From positions 124,001 to 188,000 of the forward strand of contig JAFWHO010000001.1 of the NCBI GenBank assembly GCA_017515105.1: DNA of 64,000 nucleotides, in the 5' to 3' direction. Below the pieces are notes generated by a model, which searched no databases, was not told the origin of the DNA, and saw only the letters and a program-made list of their open reading frames with translations. The DNA comes from Candidatus Saccharimonadota bacterium. GTDB lineage: Bacteria; Patescibacteriota; Saccharimonadia; Saccharimonadales; Saccharimonadaceae. Positions 35,531-45,208 of the stretch are shown piece after piece. How positions within the stretch are numbered: the stretch's first letter is position 1; every line of letters begins with the position of its first letter. Position numbers and translations under genes: made by a program.

Positions 35531-36454
35531 TTAGTGTAACGATATAAAAACTTCGCCCTCTTCTTTATTATTTATACGATTAGCCTCCTTTGCAATAGTT
35601 GCAACAGAATAACTTGGATTGTTCGACAATTCTATTATACTAGATTTCGGCTGATTTTCGTTTATTTCATTAGCGTTTTCCACAGCTTTTGTCAAATGGT
35701 CCGGTTGCACTACCACATCGCTCTCTTCTTTATGGAAATCCTCGAATTTCGCCAGTGGATCAAATTCTTCCTTCGGCTCTTCGCGACTGCTAGCTCCAGC
35801 CGGCTCAAACATGTTGTTTTTCGTTTCGTTATGCTCGTTTACATCTGTTTTGCCATAAAGCGATTCATTCTTATCGATCGCTTCTCGCATTTCCCTCATC
35901 ACCTCAGCATGGCGATCATTCTCATCTCGCATGATCGAATCAGCTAGATCATCGAAATGATTAGTTTCAAACATATCCTTCACGGTCTCCGCCTCAGCTC
36001 TTAGGTCCTCCTGCATCGAATTTGCCGCTACACCCTTAATCGCATACCCCTCAGTATCAACAATATCCGCAAGGAATGACAATCTATGTGTCGCTTCCTC
36101 ACCGCTAATTTGCCTTCTCCTATCATCATTTTCAATCTTCGGGGCCATAATATTAATATTTGAACTCGTATGCCCCGGTTCCCATTTTCTTGTTCTCGGT
36201 TTAAGATAATACGAAACCAAAGCTGCAAGATATGTTTCCATTGGCTGGTCCTTCTTGATCGGCAAAGCCAAAGCGCCAAACAATAGCAGTGGTGGTAATG
36301 GGACGATTACGAGCAACGGGAAAATCTGAAATAGCCCCACCGCGATTGCAACCAATCCACCGCATATCAAAAGATACACGAACTGCCGAAAACTAAACGG
36401 CCCGAGAAGTTTATCATCCGCCTCAACATCCTGAGGCACCTTATACTGCGCCAT
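35531..36454 (-). CDS. PrgI family membrane protein
   Basis: 307 aa. The N-terminus (QYKVPQDVEADDKLLGPFSF, then RQFVYLLICGG) with two close membrane helices (about 27-65) is typical of PrgI proteins of Gram-positive conjugation systems, the VirB3-like partner of VirB4. The following YYLKPRTRKWEPG fits too. The C-terminal 190 residues are acidic, Asn/Glu-rich and probably disordered in the cytosol, an extension beyond the core family. The promoter TTTGTGTTATAAT lies about 10 bases before the ATG. It is the first gene of the prgI-virB4 unit. Confidence 0.85.
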   Translation of the reverse strand: MAQYKVPQDVEADDKLLGPFSFRQFVYLLICGGLVAIAVGLFQIFPLLVIVPLPPLLLFGALALPIKKDQPMETYLAALVSYYLKPRTRKWEPGHTSSNINIMAPKIENDDRRRQISGEEATHRLSFLADIVDTEGYAIKGVAANSMQEDLRAEAETVKDMFETNHFDDLADSIMRDENDRHAEVMREMREAIDKNESLYGKTDVNEHNETKNNMFEPAGASSREEPKEEFDPLAKFEDFHKEESDVVVQPDHLTKAVENANEINENQPKSSIIELSNNPSYSVATIAKEANRINNKEEGEVFISLH

Positions 36455-36573
36455 ATACTATATATTATAACACAAACGTTATGCCATTATGCTCTTATAA
36501 ATAATTAACCCTCCTTGTTACCAAAAAATCTTTAAACAGACAAACTCTTGAATGGATACTGCCGAAACAGAAA

Positions 36574-39500
36574 CTACCTAGCCACACAACGAACGCTATA
36601 TCCGGATCCGCGAGAGATGAGGGTGTAGTCAGGATCGACGCTACCACCATAGTAGAACAATTTCAGGCCGGACGCGAAGTTGCCAAGATTTTCCTCCACA
36701 ACTGGCGACCAATAGTTGCCAAAATCGCCAATTTCGGCCAGCGAACCGTGCCAGTTCCCGGCAAGGGGGAGTTTGATTGGTGAGTCCCAGATATAAGGAT
36801 CAGTCATTTTATCATCAGACCAACCATACTGGCTAACAAGGTACCGGAAAGAACCACTCGGTGCGTTATATAAGATATTGGAGACTTTTGGTAGAGTCCA
36901 ACCGGACGGACAGATAGATTGGTTGACGTCTGTTTCAGGGCCTTTATAGCTAGAGCTATCATTCATGGCAACTGCAGCGGTCCAGTTATAATAGTTACCT
37001 AGGTGATAATAAGGGCTACCGGTGGATACTGGAGTATTGTCTCTTAATGTTCCGCTCCAATACTGTTCGCCTGGGTCATAGGATTCTGGGTTGGTATTTG
37101 AGCCATTCCAAGTCGTAGTTCCAGTTGGATAGGTGGCAGCACTAGGTGACCAAGAAGCAGAACTATAACCAGAACCATTCCAACCTATGTCTGTAGTGGT
37201 GTTGTCGTAAATAACTGAGCCGTCTGTCTTGATGTCATGGTCTAGGTTTTGGAGCATCCAATAATTACCGTCAGCTAGCTTACCTACGATATACATCTTA
37301 CCATCCCTAGAATCACGAAGAATGGTTGAATCACCTTCATTCGGCATAGCGGCAGCAAGAGACGAAACCGTCTGATCTTGCATAGTTTTATATTTAATGC
37401 ACCTAACATAAAACCCGGAGAATCGACCACCACTACTATTATTAGTGCCAAGAATACTACCATTCCAGAATAGGCGGTAACGATTTGAAATGCTAAACGC
37501 AGTAGTAGACCACCAGTAACCGTGGCCTGAGTCGCTTAGCGTGCCGTTGTTGTAGGCGCCACCAGAAACAGGGTTAAAGATGTCTCCATAAGACGTAATG
37601 CCATTAAATTCATTGCTTGTAGGTAACCGCCAACCAGCCGGACAGATATCGTAAATTGCATCTGTGTCATTAGGATACCCAGTCACAGTCATGGCCGAAG
37701 CTGCTGCATAGTTATACCAGACCGTAGGATCACCATTATCATCCATCCCGGTATGAATCCTAGCCTCATCATAACTAACACCGGAAGTAAGATTCCCATA
37801 AGTAATCGTAGTAGCAGAAGCCACATTGGAAGTAGCAGGATCCAAATTAGTACCAGTGAAGCGAAGGTTCTGAGTCATCCAATAATCCCCATTAATTTTG
37901 GTAATTTCATACTTCTTATTATCGCGATCGTCTTTAAATGTTGCCTTATCACCCTCATTCGGCATAGCGGCAGCAAGAGACGAAACCGTCTGATCTTGCA
38001 TCGTAGGCGTTATATCTTTTATACAACGAATAGCCTGCCCTCTTGCCTTAGAATAATCAACTACACTGCCCTGTTGTTGATCTTCTACAAAAGATAGAGT
38101 ATCAGCGGTGCTACTACCATGAGGAAAAGCTGTCCACAAATACCCCTCAACCCCTCCATCAACAAATGAATCACCACTATAATAGCCAGAAAGGGCACCG
38201 TTGAAGTATTCTGGCCAATCCAAGCTTATTCCTTGCTCATGAAGCACTCTCCCCAAATAATCAGACTCAACCAAAGACGGTAGTCTCCACCCCCTAGGGC
38301 AAATATCACTTGTGGCTCTATCATTAGAAGGATTCGTCCCAGCCGTAGCAGCAGCAAATGAATAATAACCACCGCAAGGCTGAGTACTCGAACATGGCCC
38401 CTTGCCTGCATTATAAACTTTCTGAGCAGTTTCAGACGAGAATCCAGTATTGGAAGATGCGGGAAGCGCATAATGTACCAACCCATCATTTAAGTTAGTA
38501 TCTTCCTCTGTAAGAAGCATCGCATTTTCCCCTCCCAAAGACAAGTTTTCCGCCATCCAGTACCGACCGCCTATTTTTATAACACGATATCTATTTCCAT
38601 CTCTACTATCATTTAACGTCGCAACATCCAATTCATCTGGCATCATACTATCAAGATCAGAAGTTGCTATATTCTGCATATTTTTATAACAGGCACCTTG
38701 AAGCGCAATATTATCACTTGGTACCACTGTTGCACCAGACTCATAAACCACACTTGCATCATTCACCTTTTGCCACTCACAAACATACCCACTTTTCGTG
38801 ATCGTTGGTAGAGTCACTTGCGAAAATGCTCCAGTACTTATCGTCCACCCAGCATGTAAAACAGCATCAGAGTCCCTAATCCAACGGCTTGATGAATCCG
38901 TGTAGCCTGACACGCTTGGCTGCAATTGTGGGGTCGTGCCAGTTGACGCGACCAGCGTCCCAGTGCCAGAAGTCTCATGCCAACCATCAAAAGTATATGT
39001 AGTCGCACTAGAAGACACACAATTATTTGCAGCAGTACAATTACCACTAGACGGGAAAGTCACAGTCGCACCATCAGCACCACGACCATTAGTATTAAAA
39101 TTCGAAATGGTCCTATTACTAATTACGTCGGCACAGGTTGGTGCTTGAATTTCGCCAAGCGCAGTATCACCAATAGTAACTGTAGTAAAAGTAGACCCAG
39201 TAGCAGTAGTATAGCAATTTCTGTCAAGCGTTACATAATAAACTGAACGAGTCCAAATCGCATAAAGCCTGATGTTACTTCCATCCACAGTTTGGTCAAC
39301 ACCATACTCATCCCCAGCTGCATAAGTATTACCAGAGCAAATATAATCACCAGTATTGCTATCTACTGTAGTAGCTACGTCACACCAACCGCTAAATGTA
39401 TAATCATCTCTTGTCGGAGTAGCATCACTAAGAATCGCGACGCTCTGTGCAGTTGTAGTCCCGCCCTCAATCTCAACTATTTGAGGATTAGGCGTAGGCA

Positions 39501-40158
39501 TATCATTTACTGTGCCAGCAGTATTCTTATCATAGTTAATGTTATAAACTACATCATTAGCAAGAGCTATAATTGTTAGACTATTAGTATATATTCCAGG
39601 CAATGTATCATAATCCACTTTCACACCAAAATCAAGCGTATATGTCCTATCAATAGTGCTATTTGCACCAGTAGTTATATCAATCACATCTCCAGCACTT
39701 CCAGGCGCAGGCAAGAAATTAGTATTCGGAATAACACTAGAAACCCCACCACTGGTGCTTACAATTTGGCTTGGACGATACCCCCATGTATTATTATAAT
39801 CACTATCAGTAGAAAAAGTCTCTTCATCAGCCCCATCACCCTCAAGAGATCCTATACTTCCCCCTGTACCATTCGTAAGATCAGTCGTACCATCCGTAGC
39901 AATATAAAGCGAATATCCAGAATAATTATCCGTCCTCACCCTAATCGTAGCAGCATTTGATTTGCCAAACGTGCCTTCGGCATGTGGTGTAAGCTCAACG
40001 GACAAACTGTTACTAGATAAGGAAAGGGTGAGTGAACTCTGTTTCGCCTCAGCAAAAGTTGGCGCAGAATTAACTAATCCCATAATAACAAAAACAGCAA
40101 GAAGCGACACACTCCCCAAAACTTTTGCACTCTTACAAAATATTTTTGTATTTAACAT
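36574..40158 (-). CDS. Giant secreted surface protein with Flg_new-like and three FISUMP modules
   Basis: 1194 aa. A signal sequence (about 1-38, VSLLAVFVIMGLVNSAPTFA) precedes a beta-rich domain (40-220). Two Listeria-Bacteroides (Flg_new) repeats follow, with YNINYDKNTAG...YTFSGWCDV and a similar unit. Then come three copies of the Fibrobacter succinogenes major paralogous domain, recognisable by RDGNRYRVIKIGGRYWMAENL-like, ICPRGWRLP and RCIK/RCVAR motifs. Copies 2 and 3 share the lead-in TMQDQTVSSLAAAMPNEGD. There is no C-terminal anchor. It is likely an adhesin or host-contact protein. It lies between prgI and the VirB6-like gene. Confidence 0.75.
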   Translation of the reverse strand: MLNTKIFCKSAKVLGSVSLLAVFVIMGLVNSAPTFAEAKQSSLTLSLSSNSLSVELTPHAEGTFGKSNAATIRVRTDNYSGYSLYIATDGTTDLTNGTGGSIGSLEGDGADEETFSTDSDYNNTWGYRPSQIVSTSGGVSSVIPNTNFLPAPGSAGDVIDITTGANSTIDRTYTLDFGVKVDYDTLPGIYTNSLTIIALANDVVYNINYDKNTAGTVNDMPTPNPQIVEIEGGTTTAQSVAILSDATPTRDDYTFSGWCDVATTVDSNTGDYICSGNTYAAGDEYGVDQTVDGSNIRLYAIWTRSVYYVTLDRNCYTTATGSTFTTVTIGDTALGEIQAPTCADVISNRTISNFNTNGRGADGATVTFPSSGNCTAANNCVSSSATTYTFDGWHETSGTGTLVASTGTTPQLQPSVSGYTDSSSRWIRDSDAVLHAGWTISTGAFSQVTLPTITKSGYVCEWQKVNDASVVYESGATVVPSDNIALQGACYKNMQNIATSDLDSMMPDELDVATLNDSRDGNRYRVIKIGGRYWMAENLSLGGENAMLLTEEDTNLNDGLVHYALPASSNTGFSSETAQKVYNAGKGPCSSTQPCGGYYSFAAATAGTNPSNDRATSDICPRGWRLPSLVESDYLGRVLHEQGISLDWPEYFNGALSGYYSGDSFVDGGVEGYLWTAFPHGSSTADTLSFVEDQQQGSVVDYSKARGQAIRCIKDITPTMQDQTVSSLAAAMPNEGDKATFKDDRDNKKYEITKINGDYWMTQNLRFTGTNLDPATSNVASATTITYGNLTSGVSYDEARIHTGMDDNGDPTVWYNYAAASAMTVTGYPNDTDAIYDICPAGWRLPTSNEFNGITSYGDIFNPVSGGAYNNGTLSDSGHGYWWSTTAFSISNRYRLFWNGSILGTNNSSGGRFSGFYVRCIKYKTMQDQTVSSLAAAMPNEGDSTILRDSRDGKMYIVGKLADGNYWMLQNLDHDIKTDGSVIYDNTTTDIGWNGSGYSSASWSPSAATYPTGTTTWNGSNTNPESYDPGEQYWSGTLRDNTPVSTGSPYYHLGNYYNWTAAVAMNDSSSYKGPETDVNQSICPSGWTLPKVSNILYNAPSGSFRYLVSQYGWSDDKMTDPYIWDSPIKLPLAGNWHGSLAEIGDFGNYWSPVVEENLGNFASGLKLFYYGGSVDPDYTLISRGSGYSVRCVAR
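37338..37384. repeat. Direct repeat, copy 1 (FISUMP lead-in)
   Basis: About 45 bp (CATTCGGCATAGCGGCAGCA onward) are repeated essentially unchanged near 37957-38002, marking the start of modules 2 and 3 of the surface protein. Near identity at DNA level suggests recent module duplication. Confidence 0.75.
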
Positions 40159-40311
40159 GTATGACCTTATATTTGTGTATGTATTTAATGACCTTTTCCC
40201 CGATTATAGCACAAGTTTTTTAAAATGCAACAATAATCTACACTTTTTTGAAAAAAGTCAAAATAATGCCCTACCCCTATAAGTTCCAAAAAACACTGTA
40301 TATTATACATA

Positions 40312-43300
40312 CTAAGCGTCAGGGTAATTGCCTTCATCCGACAAGAGTTCTACCAACTGATCGTAAAGCTCAAGGTTGTCCGCATTCGGTCTATCATCAT
40401 GATAGAATCTCTCATATTTCCTCACAATAACCGAATCCTCACCAAACCATTCTTCAAGCTGGAACCTCGTATCCTCAAAGAATATCATCGGTTCTTCACT
40501 AGAAATATTATTCCTTAGTATCTCCATCTGATTCAAATACGACGCTCTATCTGCGGCCGAATAAACCGGTGTGCGTTCTTCCGTCTCTTCGCCCTCAGAG
40601 TTCATCGTGCGCCTTTGAGCCTGTCGCCTACTATTCCTCTGATCGTAGTAATCCACTTCTCGCCTCAACGCTTCCTCGTCATCCAGAAGCACCAATTTAC
40701 GTAGCCAGTCTTTTGCGTTAATAGCGGTACCACTCGGACGCGTGCGATAAATCTGTTTCAACTTACCAGTTTCACCTAGGACCTTTCGTATTTGCTTACC
40801 AGCCAACGATAGCTTGAGATCCTTCAAATCGTTAGCGCGCTTCTTCTCTGCATCCTCAGGAGATTCATTGCTATACCTCGTTTGGATCTCTGCACGCTTT
40901 TCATCATATTTACGACGACGTTCCCTACTACTTTCTCCATCCGAGCTTCCATTAAGGTAATTTTCAAGCATATGTTCTACCATAGCATCCCTAAAGTCAG
41001 TTCTCATACTAAGAATCTGCCCAGTCGTTTGGTCCTTAAAGTAATCACTAGCCATACCATTATAATAATCTTTAACTCTATCCTTATGGTCTCTAAATTC
41101 TTCATTTTCCCAAACCGGCTTCAAATTGTAGCTGATGTTACCGTCAGCATCGTACTGCGGCTCCATCTCATAACCAGTCCAGAATTTCACACCACTGCTG
41201 ATCTGTTCGCTACCAGACATCCACTTAAGACTGGCCGACAAGAATGCAGGCTCAAACGCCCTCTGCAAATCTTCACGCCTCTTCAAATAACCTTCCACAT
41301 CCCACGGCTTAGTCTTGTTCTTCGAGTCATACCCATACGCCTTCTTCAACGAGTCATCCAAGCTCGAAAGCGCCGTACGCTCAATGTTATCCAGCGACGT
41401 ACCTTCAAGCAACTTAGCCGCATCCTTCTTAGCATACATTCTCGTGCCATCCGGCTCAACATGATAACCCCTTATATACTCATCGTATGTGACATACTCT
41501 TCTTTACGATCACTCTTATTATAGACCTTTGCAGTCTCGAGGTTAATATGCTTACCAAACCTCCTTAGGAACGGGTCGTTATCCTTCACTTCAAACATCA
41601 AGAAACTAGCCAACGCCTGTGATGCATGAGTACCCAACTTCACACCACCACCGATGTTTTTCGTGAAAATATTATCAAGCTGCAATTTCAACATATCGGT
41701 ATCACCACGCTGGTTCAATACACGGAGGCCAGCCACGATAGAATCGATATTCTTAGTAGCATTAACTTTCCCAGTTAGCTCATTCAACCTATATTCCACA
41801 TCCTTGGTTGGCGGTGTTAGGTCAAAGTATTTAAACATCTTCGCATCAACAAGTTTCTTCTGAGCATCATAAGCTTGCGCCGCATATGCCGCCGCGTACT
41901 GGGTATCGTGAAGGTCGCCCTCCATAATACCCTTAGCCATTTCATAACGCGCCGCAGCTTCTGCTCTTTTTTCTGCAGATCCGAGATCGTGACGTTTATA
42001 ACCCTTGGTGTCCTTATTCTCCTCATCAAAATGCGCATTTACAGCATCCTCCATCCTCTGGTGGAAGCTAAGTGCATTGTTATATTCAATCGTCTCGCCT
42101 CTAGCTTTCTCCATCTTCAAATTATCACTTGCATTAATATTCTCAACATCAAGCTGCTTTAGTCTCATAGCTAGAGCGGTCTTCTTTGGCTGAAATTCAA
42201 GATCACCGAGACCCTTGTTCAAATTGTTCTTGTGCCTCTCAATAGCCCTATTATATACCGCATTATCCGCCTGTTGCTCATATTCCCTTGCTCCTCTCTT
42301 ATTAGCAGCACCATCCTGATCATAGGCCCTAGACGCCTTATAGGCAAGACCTCTGTTCTTAATCGTCTCCTGGTTCTCAGCCATCTCCGCCTCTCTGGCG
42401 ACCTTCCTATTTGACAAATACTGCATCAAAGCTAGTGACGGCGTGTACGAACGCCTAGACGCCAAATGCTTTGCCTTGGTGGCTTGGCGATGCGAATCCG
42501 CCCAAGTCCTCGTAGATGCCAACGGCTTGTCGGCAAGTCCACGCATTTTGGTATTGATTGTACCAAGGAACGTACCAGACATTTTCATTAGTGACCAGGA
42601 AAAGAACAGCGGGAACACCTGAACGGCAATACCAACAATCACCCAGAATGCATCCTTTGCACCCGCAATAATCGCAAAACCAGCCAAGCTAGACGCTCCG
42701 AACAGCAGCGAGAACACCGGATAGAACACCAACATCTGCACTAGCAAGTCTTTCCACTTTTTAAACCACTTCTCTGTATTTGGTAGAACATTCGCCACTA
42801 TAGCAAGCGGTGCCACCATCACAAGTAGTGCCACCACTGCCTGACGAAGAGCAATCGTAATAAGCCCCGATGCAACTGCCACTACAGCACCAAGCACGAT
42901 AGGAATGAGCATCCAAATTGTACCATTTTCAAACGATACCGCCCCAGCCCCCACCGTAATCATCGCGCCACCAGCAAGAGCACCATACGCCTCAGCGTAA
43001 GTAAGATTCATGCTCTCGACCGCTTCAGGCGACACTTCCATATTCGCAATTACAGTATCTTGCACCGAAGTAAACACCCCTCGAAGTCCATCACCAATAA
43101 TGTTAGACAAATCAATACCTAGTTGACAAACCAAGAAGCTGAGGTTCACCAATACCGCCGCCACAATCAGCTTCGGCAATGCCTTCTTTAGTCCATAGTT
43201 ATTAATCCCTAACCCCGTAAGCTGCGAATAAATCACCACAAGCAGGAAAATGATAAAGATAATATTGGTTAGCCCCCTACAATACTTCCAAATTTCATAA

Positions 43301-43767
43301 ATCGGCGTGCCATCCTTGGCTTCAACCGGGTTCACTACCAATAATTTCTCGATGGTACCATAAAGCCAATCCACCGCCTCAGCAATTTTCCCTGTAGTCG
43401 GACAAACCAACCAACCAATCGCTTCAAGATCAGACTTACATTTATTCTCCCCCATCTTCTCCTTTTCCTTCTTCTCCTTCTCCTTCTCTTCCTGTTCCTT
43501 TCGTTCCCTTTCTTCCTCCTCCTTCTTCCTTTCCTCTTCAGTCTTCTCTACGGTAGCCTCTTCGCCCCCGTTGTTATCACTATTTTCGTCAGCACTATCA
43601 GACCCATCAATAGTAGTTATCTCTGTCGTCTCAGGTTCCGCATAGGCATCACTCACAAGAAGCGTACTCGTAATACCAAAAACCCCACCAATCATCACAA
43701 TAAAAGCAAAAAAGTACCCTAAAAAGGACTGTTTGATTCTCTCTTTAAAACACTTCTTTTCTCTCAT
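40312..43767 (-). CDS. VirB6/TrbL-like polytopic membrane protein with long cytosolic tail
   Basis: About 1151 aa from the ATG at 43767. A signal or membrane segment (SFLGYFFAFIVMIGGVFG) and an E/K-rich linker precede a cluster of about six or seven membrane helices (about 150-420; IIFIIFLLVVIYSQLTGLG, LPKLIVAAVLVNLSFLVCQL and others). Roughly 700 residues of charged helical tail follow. This layout fits VirB6/TrbL channel components found beside PrgI-VirB4 in CPR genomes. The GTGTGCTATAAT promoter is about 30 bp upstream. An in-frame ATG at 43971 is rejected because it adds a cysteine/tryptophan-rich stretch upstream of the promoter. Confidence 0.75.
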   Translation of the reverse strand: MREKKCFKERIKQSFLGYFFAFIVMIGGVFGITSTLLVSDAYAEPETTEITTIDGSDSADENSDNNGGEEATVEKTEEERKKEEEERERKEQEEKEKEKKEKEKMGENKCKSDLEAIGWLVCPTTGKIAEAVDWLYGTIEKLLVVNPVEAKDGTPIYEIWKYCRGLTNIIFIIFLLVVIYSQLTGLGINNYGLKKALPKLIVAAVLVNLSFLVCQLGIDLSNIIGDGLRGVFTSVQDTVIANMEVSPEAVESMNLTYAEAYGALAGGAMITVGAGAVSFENGTIWMLIPIVLGAVVAVASGLITIALRQAVVALLVMVAPLAIVANVLPNTEKWFKKWKDLLVQMLVFYPVFSLLFGASSLAGFAIIAGAKDAFWVIVGIAVQVFPLFFSWSLMKMSGTFLGTINTKMRGLADKPLASTRTWADSHRQATKAKHLASRRSYTPSLALMQYLSNRKVAREAEMAENQETIKNRGLAYKASRAYDQDGAANKRGAREYEQQADNAVYNRAIERHKNNLNKGLGDLEFQPKKTALAMRLKQLDVENINASDNLKMEKARGETIEYNNALSFHQRMEDAVNAHFDEENKDTKGYKRHDLGSAEKRAEAAARYEMAKGIMEGDLHDTQYAAAYAAQAYDAQKKLVDAKMFKYFDLTPPTKDVEYRLNELTGKVNATKNIDSIVAGLRVLNQRGDTDMLKLQLDNIFTKNIGGGVKLGTHASQALASFLMFEVKDNDPFLRRFGKHINLETAKVYNKSDRKEEYVTYDEYIRGYHVEPDGTRMYAKKDAAKLLEGTSLDNIERTALSSLDDSLKKAYGYDSKNKTKPWDVEGYLKRREDLQRAFEPAFLSASLKWMSGSEQISSGVKFWTGYEMEPQYDADGNISYNLKPVWENEEFRDHKDRVKDYYNGMASDYFKDQTTGQILSMRTDFRDAMVEHMLENYLNGSSDGESSRERRRKYDEKRAEIQTRYSNESPEDAEKKRANDLKDLKLSLAGKQIRKVLGETGKLKQIYRTRPSGTAINAKDWLRKLVLLDDEEALRREVDYYDQRNSRRQAQRRTMNSEGEETEERTPVYSAADRASYLNQMEILRNNISSEEPMIFFEDTRFQLEEWFGEDSVIVRKYERFYHDDRPNADNLELYDQLVELLSDEGNYPDA

Positions 43768-43911
43768 ATAAAAACGCCCCCAATAAAGGCTTGTCGTAAT
43801 TATAGCACACATAAGCTTTTTTGTCAATACAAAAATTGGCCTTTTTCCCCAAGAACACCATCTTGACAAAACCCCATTTTTACCTTCATTTTTAAGCAAA
43901 AGCACCAGCTC

Positions 43912-43940
43912 TTGACAGCCAAAATGCTTAACCATATAAT
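43912..43940 (+). promoter_or_regulatory. Consensus sigma-A promoter of the WXG100 operon
   Basis: TTGACA (43912-43917), exactly 17 bp, TATAAT (43935-43940): both hexamers perfect, unlike the extended -10 promoters elsewhere. A strong AAAGGAGGT follows at about 43950 with no start codon at proper distance. The first gene begins 100 bp later. Confidence 0.9.
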
Positions 43941-44048
43941 AGTACCTGGAAAGGAGGTCCCTACACCACAATACACACTCTATAAAAACTCTAATACAGA
44001 AAAAATAATATGACAGAAGTAATCGCTGGAATAAAAAAAGGAGAATTA

Positions 44049-44384
44049 ATGGCTCTCAGTGTTGAAATACTGAGATACCATGACGATATTGGCACAATCT
44101 TCGATGAGCTTAATAATCTCATGAAAGAATTGCCAAATAATTATCGGAGTCCTTCGTGCACAACAATCATTTCACAATACAACGCGCTCAAATCCCAGTA
44201 CCCAAATGTCAAGTCCAATCTGAGAAACTACTCAAGAGACTTGCAAAATGTAGTTAAGTTCTGGGAAATGAGAATGAAGAAAGCCGCCGTAGGTTTCAAC
44301 GAGGCAGCCAGCGAAACACAACAAAGTATCAAGTCGGAAAAAGAAATAATACCAAATCAACAGTCCACAGAAAGGAGAATATAG
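44049..44384 (+). CDS. Small helical protein, first gene of the T7SS-like operon
   Basis: 111 aa from the ATG at 44049, chosen for AAAGGAG seven bases before it (an earlier ATG at 44010 has none). All-helical composition (IFDELNNLMKELPNNYRS, LRNYSRDLQNVVKFWEMRM), no signal peptide and no WxG turn. Size and position next to a WXG100 gene recall the helical chaperone or partner proteins of T7SSb substrates, but family membership is not shown. It is one base upstream of the next gene. Confidence 0.6.
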   Translation: MALSVEILRYHDDIGTIFDELNNLMKELPNNYRSPSCTTIISQYNALKSQYPNVKSNLRNYSRDLQNVVKFWEMRMKKAAVGFNEAASETQQSIKSEKEIIPNQQSTERRI

Positions 44385-44385
44385 T

Positions 44386-44703
44386 ATGGGGACAGATATC
44401 GGAGCATTAAGCGATGCAGTAAAAGCATCCGGTGCGGCAGAATTAATTAAACAAATCAATACGATAGTCATAGACAAAGGGGCTAAACAATTAGAAGCAC
44501 ACTGCAATACGTTATGCACTGGGCTTGATCCTATTTGGGTAGGTCCATCCGCCGATAACTTTAAGGCAAACATGAAATCCGATGTTGGCAAAATCGTCGA
44601 AGCTCTTACAACAACCAAAAACGCGATCGAAAACGAAATCAATGCCGCAATGCAAAAAATCATGGAAGCCGAAGAAAAATTAGTCAATAAATATGGAGAA
44701 TAA
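44386..44703 (+). CDS. WXG100-family protein (EsxA-like) 1
   Basis: 105 aa, close to the 100-aa family norm. Two amphipathic helices are joined by a turn with WVG (in PIWVGPSADNFKANM, W at about residue 51), followed by F and a long second helix ending in KYGE. W-x-G near the middle with a following hydrophobic/F position defines WXG100 proteins, which leave the cell as helical-hairpin dimers through type VII secretion using EssC. AAAGGAG precedes the ATG. No C-terminal YxxxD/E signal is obvious. Confidence 0.8.
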   Translation: MGTDIGALSDAVKASGAAELIKQINTIVIDKGAKQLEAHCNTLCTGLDPIWVGPSADNFKANMKSDVGKIVEALTTTKNAIENEINAAMQKIMEAEEKLVNKYGE

Positions 44704-44717
44704 AAGGAGAGAAACAA

Positions 44718-45182
44718 ATGACACAAAATACAATAGATGTAGCGAACAAAACTATCAATATTGGAGAAGATGTCTCTGAAGCAAAAAAAGGCATTGAAAA
44801 CATCACAGGTATAACTAATTTCAAAGGTTTCACTCCTAAGCAGGATGTCGTCGGTATGGCGAGCGAAGAACAAGTAAATGGTTATGTAAAGTACATAAAC
44901 ACCTATGTAGAAAATGTCAACTCTATTCTTGATGGGATGAATACAGAAGTAGATATAAATCTCGCATTCAAAAACCAAAAACTAGAAAACGATATTCGCA
45001 CATTCCTTGATGAATCAAAGAAACTATTACAAAGATACGTTAATGCACTCAATAAAGAAAGCGTAAATCTTCTAAGTGCACAAAGCGCATGGAAATCAGT
45101 ACTCGGTGTAGCCGGAAGCAACTTTTCCAAAGATGCCTCTTCGATTTCAAACCTAGCCAAAAATATCGGCGATATCGGTTAA
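44718..45182 (+). CDS. Helical protein of the T7SS-like operon
   Basis: 154 aa, no signal peptide or membrane helix. It is predicted mostly helical (NGYVKYINTYVENVNSILDG, DIRTFLDESKKLLQRYVNAL) with one central-to-late tryptophan (AWKSVLGVAG) but no WxG. AAAAGGAG precedes the ATG; it is 14 bp after the first WXG100 gene. It may be a longer ESX-like substrate or an accessory partner; the family is not recognised. Confidence 0.6.
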   Translation: MTQNTIDVANKTINIGEDVSEAKKGIENITGITNFKGFTPKQDVVGMASEEQVNGYVKYINTYVENVNSILDGMNTEVDINLAFKNQKLENDIRTFLDESKKLLQRYVNALNKESVNLLSAQSAWKSVLGVAGSNFSKDASSISNLAKNIGDIG

Positions 45183-45208
45183 ACAACAATTATTAGGAGA
45201 ATTTTACA

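Noticed and set aside
43768-43971. N-terminal extension of the VirB6-like protein to an ATG at 43971
   Set aside because: It would overlap the protein's own -10 promoter and the divergent operon promoter, and adds a non-conserved Cys/Trp-rich stretch before a good signal sequence.
44232-44978. 248-codon minus-strand frame over the WXG100 genes
   Set aside because: Phe/Ile/Leu-rich shadow of helical genes on the plus strand, which have ribosome sites, spacing and family motifs.
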